From contig JAGOCT010000081.1 of NCBI GenBank assembly GCA_017998585.1, positions 1 through 7,462 on the forward strand: a stretch of 7,462 nt of DNA, given 5' to 3'. The position numbers and the translations under genes are program-made. This stretch comes from Candidatus Cloacimonadota bacterium (GTDB lineage: Bacteria > Cloacimonadota > Cloacimonadia > Cloacimonadales > WRIO01). The notes below the pieces were generated by a model, which was not told the DNA's origin, searched no databases, and saw only the letters and a program-made list of their open reading frames with translations. This document shows positions 6,323-7,462 of the stretch, one piece after another. Position 1 is the stretch's first letter. Each line of letters begins with the position of its first letter.

Positions 6323-6366
6323 TTTTTTAAAAAAAATCTTGACATATATATATATATATATATTAT
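6323..6366 (+). promoter_or_regulatory. Promoter with a (TA)9 spacer and upstream A-tract
   Basis: TTGACA (6339-6344) is a perfect -35 box. It is followed by nine TA units (6345-6362), and TATTAT (6361-6366) is the best -10 box, giving a 16-bp spacer made wholly of TA repeats. T6A8 at 6323-6336 just upstream looks like an UP element. Transcription would start at about 6373, giving a short leader before the ATG at 6396. Gain or loss of TA units would change the spacer to 18 or 14 bp, so expression may switch. Confidence 0.7.
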
Positions 6367-6384
6367 TAGTCTTAGCATTATAGA

Positions 6385-6391
6385 AAGGAGG
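6385..6391 (+). promoter_or_regulatory. Strong ribosome binding site of the secreted amidotransferase-fold gene
   Basis: AAGGAGG ends 4 nt before the ATG at 6396 and fixes the start. The next in-frame ATG (residue 7) would remove the positive n-region of the signal peptide. Confidence 0.7.
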
Positions 6392-6395
6392 GACT

Positions 6396-7462
6396 ATGCG
6401 TCTCAAGAGAAAAATGCTATTAGTAATTGGATTACTATGTTTTTTTAGTATTCTAATCCCAACTCTCAATGCTTCAATTATGGTTATCACCAGCAGGGAT
6501 GGATCAGCCTTGACTGCGGATAAGGTCAACAATGCACTTGATGAACTTATGAGTGAAGCAACTAATTTTGGCAACGATGATGGATGGGGTATCGTTGCAT
6601 TCAGACTTAATGGACAACCAATACCCGGTACTAATTATTTATTTAACCCTACTACTTCAGTTTATACTGAAACTCCCAATAATTACCGTTTTGCCGGATC
6701 GAGACAAATCTATGCAGATCCAAAATTTCAGATTGCTATTAATACGATCTTAAACAACAGTCCAAGAATAATCATGATTCATGCAAGAAATGCGACAGAA
6801 GCTCCTTACAATGTTGTTGACCCTCAGCCTATGGTTGTCCAAAAAAACAACAGATATTATGCGTTTATTCACAGAGGGACTATTAATAATACGGCTGATA
6901 TGAATACTTATACTAACAGTATTGATCCTGCTTTAATTTCTTTAATTGAAACTACGAATAATGTATCCGGTTCTAATTACAAATCTGCTCATTATTATGC
7001 TTATTTAATGGCTCAGTTAAATAGTAAAAACTATGAGCCTTTACATGCTTTTAAAAATATGATGAGACACAATGCTTTTAAATTAAATTACGCAAATAAA
7101 ACATTCGTTTTATGTGATGGCTTTCAAAACTATGCATATACTCAGGATGGAAATCAAAATGATTTAGCAAGCAATATCTTTTCTGAAAATAATACTAATC
7201 CCTATTTTATTTCGACTATAACTCCCTATATAAATCTTGGTACAGTTCAAACACCAAATTTAGAAGTTATGGAAAGATTTGATGCATATGGCACTCAATA
7301 TTTCCCTGTAAATGGCAGACCTACTGAGCAAAGATTTTATCATTATTCAGAAACAGAAGCACCATTTGGTATCGCTTCCATGAACAGGCAAATGAGTAGC
7401 GCAGTCAGTTGGAGATGGGAGTCCTTCCCAATTTTAGATCCAAGTTTATCTCCTACAGCAGT
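6396..7462 (+). CDS. Secreted class II glutamine amidotransferase-fold protein, 3' end outside the window
   Basis: The frame is open for 355 codons to the window edge. Residues 1-26 form a typical Sec signal peptide: MRLKRK, a hydrophobic core, then LNA before Ser27. The mature part carries the order of motifs of class II glutamine amidotransferases (Ntn-hydrolase fold, YafJ-like): DDGWGI at 61-66, IIMIHARNAT at 125-134, FIHRGTIN at 157-164, a SAHYYAYLM segment at 197-205 in the place of the usual DSE..L helix, CDG at 240-242, and FGIASMN at 324-330 followed by SWRWESFP. In the cytoplasmic enzymes Cys immediately after Met is the nucleophile. There is no Cys here; if cleavage falls after Ala26, Ser27 (SIMVITS) aligns with it and becomes the free N-terminal residue. 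The protein could thus be a Ser-type Ntn hydrolase acting outside the cytoplasm, or a fold that has lost catalysis. Substrate and C-terminal domains are unknown. It has its own promoter and no partner gene in view. Confidence 0.75.
   Translation, partial: MRLKRKMLLVIGLLCFFSILIPTLNASIMVITSRDGSALTADKVNNALDELMSEATNFGNDDGWGIVAFRLNGQPIPGTNYLFNPTTSVYTETPNNYRFAGSRQIYADPKFQIAINTILNNSPRIIMIHARNATEAPYNVVDPQPMVVQKNNRYYAFIHRGTINNTADMNTYTNSIDPALISLIETTNNVSGSNYKSAHYYAYLMAQLNSKNYEPLHAFKNMMRHNAFKLNYANKTFVLCDGFQNYAYTQDGNQNDLASNIFSENNTNPYFISTITPYINLGTVQTPNLEVMERFDAYGTQYFPVNGRPTEQRFYHYSETEAPFGIASMNRQMSSAVSWRWESFPILDPSLSPTA

Noticed and set aside
6193..6753. Frames at 6193-6378, 6308-6574 (minus) and 6553-6753 (plus)
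   Set aside because: They read through the TA tract or overlap the secreted protein gene in wrong frames.

Overview
This is an AT-rich window with three recognisable genes and one insertion sequence (IS), joined by unusually long intergenic stretches full of hairpins and dispersed-repeat-like sequence. The organism is not certain. The membrane permease/M1 aminopeptidase fusion, part of which sits at the left, is a family best known from Bacteroidota and relatives. The promoters seen here look like canonical TTGACA/TATAAT promoters rather than the usual Bacteroidota type, and the intergenic CACGAAATA- and CACGGATGA-like repeats are common in environmental genomes. My guess is an FCB-group bacterium (Bacteroidota, Cloacimonadota or similar), held with low confidence.

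Layout: positions 1-277 are intergenic, with two perfect hairpins. From 278 to 2539 (minus strand) lies the C-terminal part of a permease/M1 metallopeptidase: four membrane segments followed by a complete zinc peptidase domain. Its 5' end is cut off exactly at the end of an IS (2529-4410) with 11-bp terminal inverted repeats. The IS carries one DDE transposase with an IS256/Mutator-like signature, on the minus strand. The transposase frame continues upstream of its first in-frame ATG, back to a better-looking start at 4107 followed by a run of eight A residues, so its N-terminus appears frameshifted. The IS end also supplies an AAGGA-N7-TTG start signal for the truncated peptidase.

Positions 4411-4897 hold three stem-loops, the last a probable terminator for the next gene. 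From 4898 to 5386 (minus) lies a stand-alone GyrI-like/AraC effector-binding-domain protein with a good ribosome binding site and a palindrome over its likely -35 box. Positions 5387-6395 are about 1 kb with no gene: a 9-bp tandem repeat, a 63-bp relic of a second, diverged copy of the same IS family (it still encodes the last 12 residues of its transposase), and another dispersed-repeat-like block.

From 6396 to the window end (plus) runs an incomplete gene for a secreted protein of the class II glutamine amidotransferase (Ntn-hydrolase) fold. The usual N-terminal Cys nucleophile is missing, and predicted signal-peptide cleavage would expose a Ser in its place. Its promoter has a (TA)9 tract as the spacer between the -35 and -10 boxes, the layout of a phase-variable switch. 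This gene and its promoter are the most interesting part of the window. No functional link between the three genes is evident; they look like separate units in a region shaped by IS activity.
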